From positions 140,006 to 181,116 of the forward strand of contig JBNGIQ010009446.1 of assembly GCA_049999765.1 (NCBI GenBank): a stretch of DNA of 41,111 bases, read 5' to 3'. Positions 30,526 to 41,111 of this stretch are shown piece by piece. This stretch comes from Phaeoceros laevis. Taxonomy: Eukaryota > Anthocerotophyta > Anthocerotopsida > Notothyladales. Both the position numbers and the translations under genes were made by a program. Below the pieces are notes generated by a model. It saw nothing but the letters and a program-made list of their open reading frames with translations. It was not told the DNA's origin and made no database searches. Position 1 is the stretch's first letter. Each line of letters begins with the position of its first letter.

Positions 30526-33500
30526 ATGGCTAGCTGTACTTTAAAGAATATGTCGTACCAGGGAATTCATTCTCCCAGTTTGCCTCCTCGTAGTCTGTCG
30601 GAACGGAGCATGTCGGTTGGTGGAAAAAGTACTAGCGGCCAAATTGTGCTCTACCAGAAAAGCTCTGTTGTGCAAAGAGGCGGACCTTTGGCAGTGTGTT
30701 CACAGGATTGGAGGAAAATTCAGAGGAAATTGGGGCTCTCATCCTTGGAGCTCCTTAGTTCACCCCTATGCTCATGTTCATCCGCAGCGAGAAAGGGGTT
30801 ATCTGCAACCCCACCCAGGTTCCGAGAAGTCCCGGTGCAAGATGGAGACATTCGGAAAGCAAGGAATTTGGAAGGTGAGGGTAATAGCTATCAAGAATTG
30901 GCACAGGTCAGGAACAAGAGTGACGAGGGAAGTGCTGGAGATTTGGTGGAGGACGACGACAAGAGCCACCAAGATGGAGCCTGGTTGAAGAACTTTCCTG
31001 AAAGATATAAGACTATTCTGGCAACGTCCCTCGCATTTGTCATCTGCAACATGGACAAGGTCATTACCGTCTGTTGTGTATAGGACATGAGTCAATGTGT
31101 TGCGTATGGCCCGTTGTATCCATGATACAACTTTGTATAAAGAATATGTGCAGGTGAACATGAGTGTGGCCATTATTCCAATGTCCCATCAGCTGGGATG
31201 GAATGCTTCAACAGCAGGGCTAGTGCAGTCATCCTTTTTCTGGGGTTATGCTTTGAGTCAGCTTCCGGGTGGTTGGCTTGCAAGGAAGTTCAGGGGAAAG
31301 TAAGCATTGCGATAAGCGAAGGAGTCATTTCCCGTCAGTGCATTTGGGATGTCAAGTTCAGGAATTAAGGTGCCTTCGCACTCCTGTCTTCCTGCAGACG
31401 AGTACTGCGTGGGGGTGTTCTCCTGTGGTCTTTAGCCACAGCAGCTGTTCCGACTGTAGCTACCGTGATGCCAGCGCTCTTCCTAAGTCGACTTTTGGTC
31501 AGTCTTGCTCTTGGCTGAAGCTTGAATGCTCTCAATTGGTCTACTTGCGTAGCTAATTACTTCTCTGTGGAATGCTACGGGATAGGCATTATGGTGACGT
31601 AGCTGTCTCTTGTGGTCACAGGTGGGACTTGGGGAGGGCGTGTCTCCTTCAGCTGCTATAGATTTAATTGCAAGGTTTGTTTAAAGTGAGCAAGGCTGTG
31701 CAATCCGACCTTACTTGACTACTTTCTGAATCACCAGTTTTGCTCATGTGGATTTCGAACAGGGTTGCTTTCAACTTAATTTGCTCATTTGATTGTTGCA
31801 GAACTATGCCTGTGACAGAGCGTTCGAGAGCTGTTGCTTTTGTCTTTGGCGGTCTTAATGTTGGTAGCATTGCAGGGTACGCTTCTGTCTCATCCATAGA
31901 GCAGCCTGACTTCGTGTATATAGCTGCACATGCTCAGCTTATTTGTTTGCAGCTGACTCTTTTGGTGCATCTATGCAGGCTTCTTTTAGCTCCGCAGATT
32001 ATTGAAAGTTACGGCTGGGAATCCGTGTTCTACATATTTGGTGTCCTTGGTATACTCTGGTAGGCTCGTTCAGTTGTCGACCGCAACTGGTTTTGCTGGT
32101 TGCTACTGCGTACATGCAGTACCAGTTACTACGTGCGGTGCTGATGACTGCTGTGGTTCAGGTGTTTTGCATTTGATGCTTCTTCAGATGAAGTTGATCA
32201 GGATCCGGCAAGGGTCGTGAAAATCAGTGCAACATTGAGTAAGGCTTTGCAGATTCCTGTTCATTGTCAAAGTGGCCTATCAGTTGACCTAGTGGAGAAA
32301 AAGGAGACCAACTGTCGAGTGGCTTTGTGTGACACGATCTCAGTTGTTTTGTTCACCTCCTAATGTGACAGGGGAAACTGGTACAGCTAGCAATGGTAAA
32401 ATAGCTGCTAGTGTTGGTGGAGTTCCCAAGACGGTGGAGGAACTAAAGCCTGATGATGAAGTAAGTTAGTTCCAATCTAATGTTATGAATTCATGGCTTT
32501 ATGCTCCGAGGTGCATGCTACTCAAAGAACTCTTTTGTCATATCACAGCCGATTCCCTGGAATGAAATATTTAAAAGCCCAGCCATCTGGGCAATGATTT
32601 ACGCTCACTTTTGTGGCAATTGGGGCCATTACACTCTTCTTTCTTGGCTCCCCACTTTTTTCAGGTAAGGGCAATACCGTGATCCTCTCCAATCCTAATA
32701 TGAACTTGCTGTCGTCCTGTCGATGACAATTTGACCTGTGGTGAGTTGCTTGTTGCCAGTGAGGAGCTAGACCTGGACTTGTCACATGCTGCAGCGGTGC
32801 GTTGGTGATAAGTTCTGGATTTGGCTGTAATGTCATCCATATGTCTTAGGGACCTTAGAATCCTATTGTTTACACCTCTGTGCATCTTGTTCTGCAGGTA
32901 GCCATCCTTCCCTCCCTATGCTCTGTAGTGGTGTCAAATGTAGCCGCGCGCACTGCTGATAAACTTATTTCAAATGGGACAGACACGACTCTGGTACTAG
33001 TGAAGCTAAACCTGGAACATCTGACATCAACATATCCATTGTGGAGAACCTCTTATCTGGGTCCTGACGGGGGGTGCTTTTGCAGGTCCGCAAGGTCTGC
33101 CAAAGCATAGCATTCTTGTCTCCTGCTACTTGTATGGCTGTCACATGCCTGAATCCTCAAATACCACCGTGGGGGATAGTGGGTATCCTCACTGCTGGGA
33201 TTGGGCTCTCAAGTGTGGCCCTCTCAGGTAACTTGACCGCTGCTCGAAGTATGCGAGTGTTTTACAAGTGCCCTTCCACTATATCGGATTTGATTGTCTG
33301 CATCTCACATCAGATATATGCTGTGGCAGGTCTGTACTGTACTCATCAGGACATCTCCCCCAAGTATGCAAGTGTTCTGCTGGTATGTGATTCTCCGTGA
33401 CTGTTTTGCTCCTCCAGAATGTCCTAGCAAATCAGTTTAAGCATGTTTTATTGGTTGGAAAGTGAGTGCGCTGCTTCCCTTGTATGCGCAGGGACTAACC

Positions 33501-33802
33501 AACACTGTAGGTGCCATTCCTGGTGTACTGGGAGTGGCCCTAGTGGGGCACATATTCGATGAAACCAAATCATGGAACGTAAGGCTGTCTCCTGCTCACG
33601 TGCAGCAGTTTCCTTCTTTTCTGGCTCAAACTTGCCCTTGATTCAAGTTGATTGCCACATCTAACGCTAATTTTGTATGCAGCTTGCCCTTTTCGCTCCC
33701 TCAATCTTCTTCTACCTAACAGGAGCTGTAGTTTGGAACATTTTCGCCAGCAGCAAGCCACAGAGTTTCAAGAGCATCTCTTCGGAACCCAAGGTCAACT
33801 AG
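30526..33802 (+). CDS. PHT4: Plastid anion/phosphate transporter, PHT4 (ANTR) family, MFS
   Basis: Fifteen exons: 30526-31059, 31154-31299, 31398-31497, 31622-31674, 31802-31876, 31979-32059, 32162-~32226, 32372-32460, 32549-32664, 32760-32796, 32898-32993, 33086-33227, 33330-33382, 33492-33578, 33683-33802 (1794 nt, 597 residues). The donor of exon 7 is the uncertain one. It is a major-facilitator transporter of the PHT4/ANTR group, which carries phosphate and related anions across plastid or other membranes. Landmarks: FVICNMDK and VNMSVAIIPM (TM1-2), WGYALSQLPGGWLARKFRGK, LGEGVSPSAAIDLIAR, MPVTERSRAVAFVFGG, WAMIYAHFCGNWGHYTLLSWLPTFF, ISNGTDTT and GLYCTHQDISPKYASVLL. The ~165-residue N-terminus before TM1 is Ser/Arg-rich at its start, consistent with a plastid transit peptide, and acidic before TM1. 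It is longer than usual. It most resembles the ANTR3-type members. Confidence 0.88.
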
Positions 33803-34159
33803 CTTTGTTCCCCAGGCAGCAGAAAAAGTGCCAAGAGGGTAACAGAGTGGTCGGATGGGAAAGATGGTGGAGATGTCCTGCATTTTCCAGCGCGAAGGTC
33901 TTGCGAAAACCTGTGTAAATTAAACCGTCGTCACCCCGATACGAGTTGGGGTCGAATATTCGTTAGTCCAGGAATTTGACATTATGTAATGGTTCTGCTT
34001 TGGCTAGTTTTGCCAAACCTCCACCTACCACCATGTGAGTCTCTGCCACTGGCAGGGTGGGAATTTGACTGGTTTGAAAAGGTTTTTTTGACCATTTTAG
34101 TTTGGGTAATCCGGCGGTTTGAACTTTTTAAAATGGTTTGACCCTTTAATCCAGTACCC
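33803..34159. other. 3' flank of PHT4, no gene seen
   Basis: The first part is likely the 3' UTR. No second gene or repeat was recognised. Confidence 0.4.
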
Positions 34160-34490
34160 TGGAGATTATCGGCACTCGTGAATTGTCGGCACTCGTGAAT
34201 TGCACAGGTCTGCAGACACAATTACTAAAATCTATCTTGAATCTGCAAAATTAGATATCCTTTGCAGCTAGACTAAGTTAGAGGCGAGCGTCAAGGCCCA
34301 TAGCTGCCATGATGAGATCGCACAGGTAGTGGAGTCACCTTGCCTGCATGCCCATTCACCGACTTTTCGACGGCAGTGTACGTGATGGAAGAAGAAATTC
34401 GAGCTCTGACCAGCAACCGCTCAAGACAATCACGACCATCAGAGTCCAACTTGTCCTGCCGCTCCTGCCATCTCAAAAACCAAGCTAAGC
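34160..34490. repeat. Dispersed repeat, shorter copy
   Basis: A deleted or differently rearranged copy of 26865-27665 (same ends, no GC-rich middle). The CGGCACTCGTGAATTG unit at its left end is itself tandemly doubled (about 34170-34201). The - strand frame here (34291-34509) keeps WQERQDKLDSDGRDCLERLL intact, but I do not recognise a family. Confidence 0.55.
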
Positions 34491-34587
34491 AGCTACGTAC
34501 GTGCGTCAACAGATCAGATCTAGACAGGTTGCAAGTGTTTGTGTTGTTGAAATCTTGCCGAGAGCAGTACTAGTCGACCTCTTAAGC

Positions 34588-34850
34588 GCAGCTATGAGCG
34601 TAATCCCGCTCGTTTATGGAGATTAGCACCGGGTAGCACATTACTACCAACGCCGGGTAGCACATTATGCCTGCAAGTCGCGGGATTACGCGGCTAGCTG
34701 CCAAGTCGCGGGATTACGCTCATAATCCCGGGGCTCGCGCGGGCTTTATAACTCGCCAATTCCCTTTTAAGTATGTTAAAAAGGAAGGCGGTCGCACCGG
34801 GTAGCATTACCCGTGCTAATGCCATAACCCAGTGCTCCCGGCTCCCTTTG
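34588..34850. repeat. Nested inverted and direct repeats (foldback)
   Basis: TATGAGCGTAATCCCG (34591-34606) has an exact inverted partner CGGGATTACGCTCATA (34709-34724). CAAGTCGCGGGATTACGC occurs twice in direct order (about 34675 and 34703). A CACCGGGTAGCA block occurs three times (about 34628, 34653, 34797), and ATTAGCAC(C)GGG has an inverted partner CCCGTGCTAAT near 34808. It is a MITE-like or hairpin-forming tract with no coding sign. Confidence 0.55.
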
Positions 34851-35959
34851 ACATACTCAACAGTGCAGCCGCAGCGGCGGGCGTCGCAGCGATGGTCTCT
34901 GGGGAAGCCCCGGCAGCAGCCATGGGGCCCCAATTAACTTATCTGATCGGCGGGGTCGGCGGGGTTAATTAATATGCGTTGCGGCGGGCCGATCGGATTA
35001 GCTTGTTCTAAACCAAGCCGTTGTGCCTTCCGATTCCGGATGAAGCTGGCTAGCTACCAATTTCAAGACAACTCCAATTGGAGTTTTCAAGGACTTCATA
35101 AATTAATTCCATGCCTTCGATTTTCGATTGCTTCCTTACAGAATCGGCCATCGGCCGCTGCTCGGAAAAAGAGGATACTTTCGGAAAAGTGATGAATAGT
35201 CAATGCCCTATTTTTGCGTCTAGTCTCCGGAAAACACTACTGGCGGAGTGACAAAGTCTGAGGTGATCTCAGACTTCTCAAGTCCACGTGAATCACTGGA
35301 AATAAACTTCCTTCCCAGGCTTGTACTTCACGGCCACCACCGTTGGAGGCACGATTGGGTAATTTGGCAACAGTGACTGGGCCCCTTCTGTCCACGTACA
35401 AAGCGCGGTGTTGATGGTCGAGCTATGGCTTTCCAAGCTCATGGCCACCAAGAGTCTCAAAATAAAGGCGGAAGGGGTTTTCCTGCACCCCTGGAACTGA
35501 TTATCGCGTGCCGACTCTCGGGATGGTGTGCAGCAGTTTTCATTCACCACACGATTGGTCATTTAGGCGCCCTACATAGTTAAAAAAGGCAGCACTCTTC
35601 TTAGATTGCAGTCCCATGTTTATCTGCAGGACGAAACGTTGGGTTAAAATTGCAAGCCACACCAAGGACCCTGCGTAAAAGAGTATGAATAAAAGCCTGG
35701 CTGCCGGACCTTCATGTTGAACTCACTCGTCCATGCCAAGCCGATTAGCCATTCAAGTACAACCTGTAGAACAAGATGTTGGAGCACCGGCTGCACAGCC
35801 AGAAGCAGCAAAACTGTCACCATAGCTGCACCAATTCATCAACCATAACACACGGGACAACAAAGACGTTTCAGGAGCACCTGCTACAGCTTACCTGGTC
35901 ACATGGTATAACACCACCAGCCATGGCCAGTGGGTGTGCTTCGTCTGCCAGAGTTACAT
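34851..35959. other. No gene seen; includes 3' flank of PBP
   Basis: Apart from the hairpin at 35254, nothing recognisable. A - strand frame at 35293-35562 (89 codons) has no family resemblance, and I do not call it a gene. The part next to 35959 should be the 3' UTR of the PBP gene. Confidence 0.4.
35254..35276. other. Perfect 9-bp hairpin
   Basis: AAGTCTGAG and CTCAGACTT flank a 5-base loop. It is probably incidental, in non-coding DNA. Confidence 0.4.
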
Positions 35960-38900
35960 CTATCGCTTTTGTGTCTCCCTGCCCACGGTTGACCTCAGCA
36001 GCGTCTGAAGCAGCCGTGCCTTCAGTGCTCTCATCTCGGATATCCTTTTGGAACGAATTGCTGTCCACTCTTCCATCTTCTCTCGCTCTTCCCACATGTA
36101 ACTTGCCTTGTCCCAGTCCCAAACTTCTTTCCATGAAAGATTCTCCTCGTCCTTTCGAAAAGATCTTCTGACGTTCTGCAATAAACAAAGCCACGACTGT
36201 CAGCAAAGGGTAGAACAGAAGTTGGTAAACAAAGTGGGCTGCCCTCTTCAAGCCCTTTATCCACCCTGCGAGAAACGTACCTTGATCCCAACTTTGGGCA
36301 TCCTCCTTGATTTCTTCTCAAAGTCACGAAGCGCCCTACTACCATCCTTGTCCCTGCCAATATCCTTGAACTTTCCCACCGGTATGCCCTGCATGCAAAA
36401 ACGAATCCTTCAGACACCGTCTGCTCGCAGTAAATAACAGTGGTCACAGCAAATAGTTGTCATTTGCTACTAAAATGTTATTTGCTTGCCTCCAACACAG
36501 CTTGCATGAACTCTTGCCAAATTGGAGCAGCATGTGATGCTCCTGTGCCTGAAAGCGTGGAGCGGTTCAGTAAACAAGAAGAAAATGCAATGTACCTGAG
36601 AGACGCATTTCAACAATATCACACAGTACCTGGGTGAATTCCTCCAACCGGTCTGTTGTCATCATATCCAAACCAGACCTGGATAAAAGCAAACCTTGTA
36701 AGGCCGAGCATATTTTCAGCCTAAGGAAGCTCTAGTCATAAACACCCCACATCTTTGTGCATACATACCACACAGGCCAGCTCTGGCGTGAACCCTGCAA
36801 ACCAGACATCGCGGTGGCCATCAGAAGTTCCAGTTTTGCCAGCACAAGGTCTTCCTAACCTTGCATGTCTTCCTGTTCCTCGTTCAACCACAGCCTTCAA
36901 AAAGAATAAATCAGTTTCAGTGCTGCAGCTTCAAACAAAAAAAAACCAAGAAATGGTAGCATCTTTGCTTCTGGTACAGCCTGTGATACCTGCAACAGCT
37001 TTCGAAGCTCGGAAACTGCATATTCATCAACTGCCGGACTAAAATGTCCCACTACCGGTGCCTGAAACACAAGATGATGTCTGGTTTAAAAACAGTACAT
37101 GTCAACCAGATGAGGGTAGGAAATATGTAAAGCCCCGTTTCCACCAACCTCCTCTAGAACTTGGCCATCACTGTTCTCCACTAAGGTGATAAGATATGGT
37201 TTATGATGGATGCCTCCAGCAGCTACAGTTGAGTAAATTGTAGTCAGCTGCAATGGAGTCAGCTGCAGAGAAGCAACGGCTTATTCAATTCCTGTCTGCT
37301 GCCATTATAGGATGTCAACGAAAGGGCATGCATGAGCCAGGATCAACGGGCTGACAAAACAGGGAAGGCATCCTTTAAGTTTTTTCTGAAGGGCGATAGC
37401 ATACCTCACACCCACCAAGGGACAATGGGAGCTCATACGGAAGGTAAGTTTCAATACCCAGAGCTCTCGCCATTCTACATACCTGTACAGCATCACACAC
37501 ATTCGAGTCATTCATCTGAACACCCCAAGGTACCCTCATGAGAACTATCATAACGCTCCTCATATCAGTACCTTGTCCACACCAATCTCAGCACACAACT
37601 TCACTGTTGGCACATTTAGGGACCTCAGCAACGCTTCCTCGAGTGTTACCTAGGGGCACACCATAAAACCGTCAGCCACAACCTCCCATTCCTTGAAAAT
37701 ACAGTTAATTTCTGATCACGGAAGCTAACAAAGCCTTCAACAAGGTAGCATACCTGTCCCCTAAACTTCTTATCATAATTTTCCGGTGAGAACTCTCCAA
37801 TAGTGTAAGGCTCATCGACAAGGATGTGGTCTCGTTCACTGATTAGCCATCCCCAAGAAACTGTGTTGAAATCACCATAATGGCGAGTGAATTCCTATTG
37901 TGCTTTCAACCGTTCTGCATACTTACATGCCTTCTGCCAAAGCTGCCAAGTAGACAACTGGCTTGAAAGTCGACCCTGGAGGACGAAGAGCCTGCACATT
38001 ACAACACAGCCAATTTCGGGAATAAAAAACATTATGATCAGAGGAGATTAACTTGGGCCAGGCTTTAAACCAGTGTCGGCAGAGACCTGTGTTGCCCGAT
38101 TGAAGTTGCTCTCATAGTAATCTCTACCACCCACGAGTACCCTTACTGCACCATCCTCTGGATCCATAGCGACCATAGCACCCTCTAATCTGCAAAAGAG
38201 ACATAGCAGGTTTCAAAAAAGGTCAGACCTCCCTTGTGAGATGATAATATCAGGGAGTTGCACACATATGCAATCAAAATGAACAAAACAACCAATGTTA
38301 CAACATTGGTTCTTCACAAAAGAGCCACCATCAGGAGTTCGACCTGGCATAGGATGCTGCTTTTGACTCCTCCTGAAATTTCGCAAGCGCTTCCAGCAAA
38401 AGATTTTCTCTGCAATTCAAGCCTCAAGTAGTCAGTGCTAAATGAGGCATCTCAGTATAATTGCTTTTAACATCTGCACAGACTAACGTACATTCGAGAG
38501 AACTGGGTCGCAGCAGCATTTGCTGCACCATTTATTGCTTCTGTGATGGCTGACTTCTCATCCTCCACGCTGGTATCACAAATCTTTACCATGAGAACTG
38601 GGACTACTCACCATGAACAGCAGGAACTCGGTTACTAGGACTTTACCTGGTGTTTGTGCTCATAACAACTGAACTGTCTACATGTATTCTGCAAAAAAGG
38701 GCACAGAGCTCTGTTAATAAATTGTGTGCTTTCTTAGTCAGGCCCTAACACACGGGCATGGAGGCCCTATTCCACCAAACAAAGCTAGTCTGCTCACAGC
38801 AGGTATTTCACGTAGAAGGTAAACAGTACGACTGCTGCTAACCTCTTCAGAACTTTGTTGATTGCGTTTGCCACTTTCTCTTCTTTCTCCTTCCAAAGGA

Positions 38901-40980
38901 CCTCCAACTTTCCAAACACCCTCTCCACTCCTTCGTCAGCAAGGAGCACTCTCTCATTGTCATACTCAGCAGCTCCATCACGAATCACCCGCTCTGCAAT
39001 ATCCTGCATTGTTGCATCTAATGTTGTATGCACCTGCAGAACAAGCAGAGGTGAAATCCTCGCCAATACATGACCAAGTACACATTGGCTTAACTACCTT
39101 GGCAACGTATATGTGCGTAGCTGAAGTGGCCCACAGCCAAACGCTGGGCTACCTTGCTCTTTGAGTATAACCGTATGAGCACTACCCGAGCGCAAAACCA
39201 GCAAGTCTAAACAACGATGATCAGAAACCTCCAAGACAAGAACATACCTGCAATCCTCCAGTCAAAATCTTCTCTCGGCCATATTTTTGGGTCAGCTCAT
39301 ATAGCACCTGAGAAAGGTATAACCAAAAGACAGTCATGCCACCTGCAATGATCAGAACTGCTGATTCAGAAGCTGAAAAAGAAGAAACAGCATAAAAGGT
39401 CAGCCTGCAAAGTTGATATTGAACACTTGCACAGACCTCGCTGACAAAGTAAGGTGCTCTCCAAGGCCCATATGTGCCATCATCAGTTGCTTCAGTGCCA
39501 AGCTCAATTGGCTCATTGACAGCTGCTGCTGCAGTTTCGGCATCCAAAAACCCAGCCTCCACCATTCGACGCAGTGTTCGTGCCTGAGGTTTCTTGCCTC
39601 TGCAGATCCGCAGAATATCAACAAGTATTTACTTTACAGTAAGATAGGACTCAAAAGTATACAGACTAACCTGCTTGGGTCACGGTATGGAGAAAGGAGT
39701 TCAGGGGCAGGTATGATGCCAGCTAGCATTGCACATTCTCCAAGTGACAGCAGAGACGGGTGCTTTCCAAAATAAAGAGCCGAAGCAGCCTGTATTCCAT
39801 GAACTCCATGTCCCCAATATATCTGAGGGCGAACAACCGTATTAATAATATTACGCCCTCAACAAAGACCGACAATAGGAGACCTTCCTATTTATTACAT
39901 TTTGCAAAAGGCCTTACAACGTCCAGCGACCAACCTTGTTCAGATACAAATGAAGGATATCCCACTTGGACATTTGCTTCTCGATCAGCAATGCCAACAA
40001 GATTTCAATCAGTTTCCTCGACCATTTCCGTTCATTGGAGAGGAAGACGTTCTTTACCAACTAAAAGTCAGGACACACATCGCACAAGAATTAGACTGAC
40101 TCCGACAATGCCAGCTCCCAACACAAAGCACAGGAGTTATTAAATTCCACTTCACTCAATCTGTAAAAACCGACTCCTTGCTCACCTGTTGAGTAATTGT
40201 ACTGCCTCCTCCACTTGTTGCCAATGACAGGACCGCCCGCAAGATTCCTCTAGGATCAACCCCCTGATGCTCAAAAAACCGACGATCCTCAGACGCCACC
40301 ACAGCCTGCCACATGGCCGAAGGAATGTCGTGCGGCCGGAGGGGAGCCTGGCGGGCAGGGTCGACCTGGTCCCGCTGCTTCCCACTGTACCCTCCAGCCA
40401 CAATTGTAGCCAAGACTGCCCCATGGCGATCGTAAATCACAGTACCCTGTTGCGGCTCGGCCTGTTCTTGCTTCTCAACCAGGGGCTGGTCCGCAAACAG
40501 CTGCCTCCACCGTGTGATAAAATCGGGTGGCAGGGAAGACAGCAGTGTCTTGACCAATCCAGCAACACCTCCAAAGAAAACCGCCAGAGCCAGGCCACGG
40601 ACGGAGATTTTCAGGTCTGATGGTTGGACCCACCGTCGCGAGTGCCGCTCTCCGGCTGCCCCTGAGGCACGGGTGGAGCCAACGTCTTTGGCCTCTCTCG
40701 GCGCAGCAATGTCGGAGGCGAAGGACAGAGTGCGGCGGCCTGAATTGGAGTGACTGAGCGCATTCTGCACGGTCCTGGCACCTACACTCGCGCCACTAGG
40801 GATGGACCTGCTACGCCTTGCAGGCTCCGGTTCCCCAGCGGCCACACATGGAGGAAGCGGCCCCTGTTGCAGTGTCGCCATCGCACAATGGCAATGTCTG
40901 TAGCGCAATTCGGAAAGACCGGAGCTGGCCCCAGCTCGCTGCTCAGTCGGGAGCGGCCATGGAGTCGGATGAACCAACAT
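35960..40980 (-). CDS. PBP: Bifunctional class A penicillin-binding protein (peptidoglycan synthase), plastid-type
   Basis: Twenty-one exons: 40980-40186, 40060-39935, 39822-39671, 39599-39437, 39307-39248, 39033-38843, 38688-38647, 38569-38492, 38409-38344, 38189-38087, 37991-37927, 37838-37754, 37649-37572, 37482-37405, 37262-37149, 37061-36990, 36894-36769, 36678-36630, 36548-36490, 36388-36281, 36175-35960 (2826 nt, 941 residues, all phases consistent). Order: long N-terminus with features of a plastid transit peptide (1-125), one membrane segment (~127-150), GT51 glycosyltransferase (E231 in EDRRFFEHQG, then GGGSTITQQ), linker, transpeptidase with S599-x-x-K602 (RPPGSTFKP), S652-L-N654 and K776-T-G, and a highly charged C-terminus (~870-941). 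Bacterial class A PBPs polymerise and crosslink peptidoglycan. In moss the homologue is needed for chloroplast division. All catalytic motifs are intact, so activity at the plastid envelope is likely. The intron after exon 19 uses a GC donor (GAG/GCAAGC). Confidence 0.93.
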
Positions 40981-41111
40981 GCTGTTCCGGTTGCATGTAG
41001 CCTAGCCTAGCTTTCGTTTTCGTTACTAGTGTAGAGGCCCGCACTAACGTGCAGGCAGGTAGGCAGGCTGGCTGGCACTACTTTGATGTGTACACATTTG
41101 TAACCTGAGAA
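40981..41111 (-). promoter_or_regulatory. Start of the PBP upstream region
   Basis: Only 131 bases are available. They include a short GCAGGTAGGCAGGCTGGCTGGC run at 41051-41073 and no clear TATA box. The promoter probably extends beyond the window. Confidence 0.25.

Noticed and set aside
35254-35276. Perfect hairpin as a terminator
   Set aside because: Stem-loop terminators of this kind belong to bacteria. This is nuclear plant DNA, so the hairpin is probably incidental.
35293-35562. 89-codon - strand frame downstream of the PBP stop
   Set aside because: I tested it as a further PBP exon. The PBP frame already ends cleanly at 35960 and this peptide has no family resemblance.

Overview
The window is nuclear DNA of a land plant. 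Genes are split by many short GT-AG introns of roughly 60-250 bp. The gene set is typical of embryophytes: a plastid-type PHT4 anion transporter, a plant fatty acid amide hydrolase (FAAH), a Gnk2/DUF26 secreted protein, decayed organellar PPR genes and a plant TOG/ARM protein. A complete bifunctional class A penicillin-binding protein (PBP) gene, of the kind kept in mosses, lycophytes and some other non-flowering lineages, points to an early-diverging land plant. I cannot name the species. No rRNA, tRNA, CRISPR array or bacterial operon is visible.

Layout, left to right. 1-3240 (+): a five-finger CCCH protein whose N-terminal module has been tandemly copied, with one copy already decayed. 3604-4017 (-): a Gnk2 gene with an apparent frameshift. 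4608-6354 (-): an intact eight-exon C45 Ntn-hydrolase. 6508-8875 (+): a dead, internally deleted FAAH copy, which is one arm of a large inverted duplication. 9280-9538: a tandem repeat containing a 10-N gap. 10050-12846 (+): a six-exon gene for a 571-residue protein of three related W-G-Y repeats, an acidic insert and a probable beta-trefoil; I do not know this architecture. 12943-14320 (-): a PPR pseudogene, followed by a 100-N gap. 15214-19356 (-): the intact 21-exon FAAH, whose 5' half is the other arm of the inverted duplication. 20484-21410 (-): an intronless TOG/ARM protein. 21854-23102 (-): a four-exon short-chain reductase.

23100-30500 is repeat-rich and gene-poor. It holds a terminal-inverted-repeat element, a long foldback, short tandem repeats, a SINE-like tract, a TPR (TTL-like) relic exon and two PPR relics. 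30526-33802 (+) is a 15-exon plastid PHT4-type transporter. 33803-35959 holds another foldback and a partial second copy of a segment near 27 kb. 35960-40980 (-) is the 21-exon PBP gene (941 residues), which carries the glycosyltransferase glutamate and all three transpeptidase motifs.

The genes do not form an operon or an obvious pathway. PBP and PHT4 are both expected in the plastid, and PPR proteins also act in organelles, but the PPR loci here are dead. Exon boundaries were placed by hand from splice sites, reading phase and family resemblance. For C45, FAAH, the 571-residue protein, SDR, PHT4 and PBP the exon lengths sum to a multiple of three, which supports the models.
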